Source: UBA11098 sp041671525 (lineage in GTDB: Bacteria; Patescibacteriota; Minisyncoccia; Moranbacterales; UBA2206). Taken from it: DNA of 60,473 bases. The stretch spans positions 1-60,473 of the forward strand of contig JBAZBJ010000008.1 in assembly GCA_041671525.1 (NCBI GenBank). The letters run 5' to 3'. Both the position numbers and the translations under genes were made by a program. This document shows positions 59,873 to 60,473 of this stretch, one piece after another; the first letter of the stretch is position 1; every line of letters begins with the position of its first letter. The notes under the pieces are model-generated. The model was given only the letters and a program-made list of their open reading frames with translations. It made no database searches and had not been told where the DNA came from.

Positions 59873-59910
59873 AGAAAATAAAAGCCCGGCACCTGCCGAG
59901 CTTTTTTTGA
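59873..59910 (-). terminator. Terminator of the tandem-repeat protein gene
   Basis: Minus-strand AGCTCGGCA-GG-TGCCGGGCT followed by TTTTATTTT, 20 nt after the stop at 59923. Confidence 0.85.
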
Positions 59911-59922
59911 CCAGAATAAAAA

Positions 59923-60473
59923 CTATTTCGCCGTGTTCATAACATCCAATCCCGTCGCGCCTATCGCCTTCAAATCATCGTAGGAATAATTTTTAAAATT
60001 ACTTACCCTGTCATAGGCCTGCAATAATGATATCTTCCAAGCTCCACCGGCCGCGCCTTTCTTAATTACAGCGGTAGCGACATATTTGTCACCAGAAACT
60101 TTTTTAATGTCATAAAAGTGAACGTATTGATCTGGAGCAGAAACGCTTTGTATAGTTGCCTGCGTTTGTGGACCAGTGCATCCACCGCCGCCTGGCGTAT
60201 TGGCCGGCAAACACACACCTGAAATATCATCGCTCATCGTAAAATTAATCGTCACTGTTTGATCTGAATTCGTAGTGTCAAATGTTTTCGGAGTTAAAGA
60301 AAATGCGGTTAGTTTGGGGGCGGCCATGTCTCCCACATTGCTTTTATTCATAACATCCAATCCCGTCGCGCCTATCGCCTTCAAATCATCGTAGGAATAA
60401 TTTTTAAAATTACTTACCCTGTCATAGGCCTGCAATAATGATATCTTCCAAGCTCCACCGGCCGCGCCTTTCT
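59923..60473 (-). CDS. C-terminal part of a tandem-repeat surface protein (cut by window edge)
   Basis: The frame is open to the right edge, so only the last 183 or so residues are seen. They contain one and a third units of a 137-residue repeat: an Ig/Fn3-like part (KLTAFSLTPKTFDTTNSDQ to TINFTMSDDISGVCLPA, then FYDIKKVSGDKYVATAVIKK) and a closing block KGAAGGAWKISLLQAYDRVS plus NFKNYSYDDLKAIGATGLDV that occurs twice with no change. An extracellular location is inferred from the architecture; no family name can be given. Confidence 0.78.
   Translation of the reverse strand, partial: KGAAGGAWKISLLQAYDRVSNFKNYSYDDLKAIGATGLDVMNKSNVGDMAAPKLTAFSLTPKTFDTTNSDQTVTINFTMSDDISGVCLPANTPGGGGCTGPQTQATIQSVSAPDQYVHFYDIKKVSGDKYVATAVIKKGAAGGAWKISLLQAYDRVSNFKNYSYDDLKAIGATGLDVMNTAK
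59941..60473 (-). repeat. 411-bp tandem repeat at the window edge
   Basis: 59941-60062 and 60352-60473 are identical over 122 bp, period 411 bp (137 codons). The repeat goes on past the right edge, so the number of units is unknown. Confidence 0.92.

Overview
The window looks like the chromosome of an uncultivated ultra-small bacterium of the Patescibacteria (CPR), most likely a parcubacterial lineage. The grounds are: short intergenic gaps, mostly single-copy core genes in small operons, a reduced RelA/SpoT, a very short ATP synthase delta subunit, large Fn3 surface proteins, several anchored proteins with no recognisable family, and many small palindromic repeats between and even inside genes. 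TGA is used as an ordinary stop, so this is not a code-25 lineage. The family placement is inference. About 95% of the window is coding or identifiable repeat or regulatory sequence.

Layout. 1-3.6 kb: signal peptidase I, an LCP cell-wall ligase, Pth and an anchored protein. 3.6-6.3 kb: a transcription block with a sigma-region-4/alpha-CTD fusion protein under an operator-bearing promoter, and a sigma-70 factor. 6.3-11.8 kb (+): dprA, topA and a RelA/SpoT homologue. 11.8-15.2 kb (-): an anchored protein, parB, parA and folD, with a tRNA-Leu on the opposite strand. 15.2-24.1 kb (-): a MacB-like ABC pair beside a 2,081-residue Fn3 surface protein. 24.2-30.5 kb: a methyltransferase diverging from elp3-nudix, then dxs, rlmN and a small secreted protein. 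31.1-39.1 kb (-): leuS, an NTP transferase, yvcK, an NRAMP-like transporter and glmS. 39.2-48.0 kb (-): a DUF4349 protein and the complete F-type ATP synthase operon, interrupted by a small gene on the opposite strand. 48.1-52.8 kb (-): a second sigma-70 factor, tatD, metG and rsmI. 52.9-58.5 kb: a membrane hydrolase-like protein, an AI-2E permease, an M16 peptidase, a NIF3-like protein, and glyS behind a T-box leader and a tRNA-Arg. 58.6-60.5 kb: a U32 peptidase-family protein and the end of a tandem-repeat surface protein cut by the window edge.

Most distinctive features. (1) A protein joining a sigma-region-4-like helix-turn-helix to an RNA polymerase alpha C-terminal domain, whose promoter carries a perfect palindrome between -35 and -10. 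(2) Palindromic repeat elements inserted in frame in pth, elp3 (twice), glmS, rlmN, folD and the giant surface protein, resembling in principle the Rickettsia palindromic elements. (3) Two copies of a 154-bp element with a potential three-way-junction fold, each placed so that its terminus forms the Shine-Dalgarno sequence of the next gene (glmS and an anchored protein). (4) Two inverted copies of a roughly 360-bp non-coding element capped by hairpins. (5) A compact T-box on glyS. (6) A split between many genes without a Shine-Dalgarno sequence, some apparently leaderless, and a small set with strong Shine-Dalgarno sequences, near-consensus promoters and their own terminators, which includes both sigma factors and the fusion protein.
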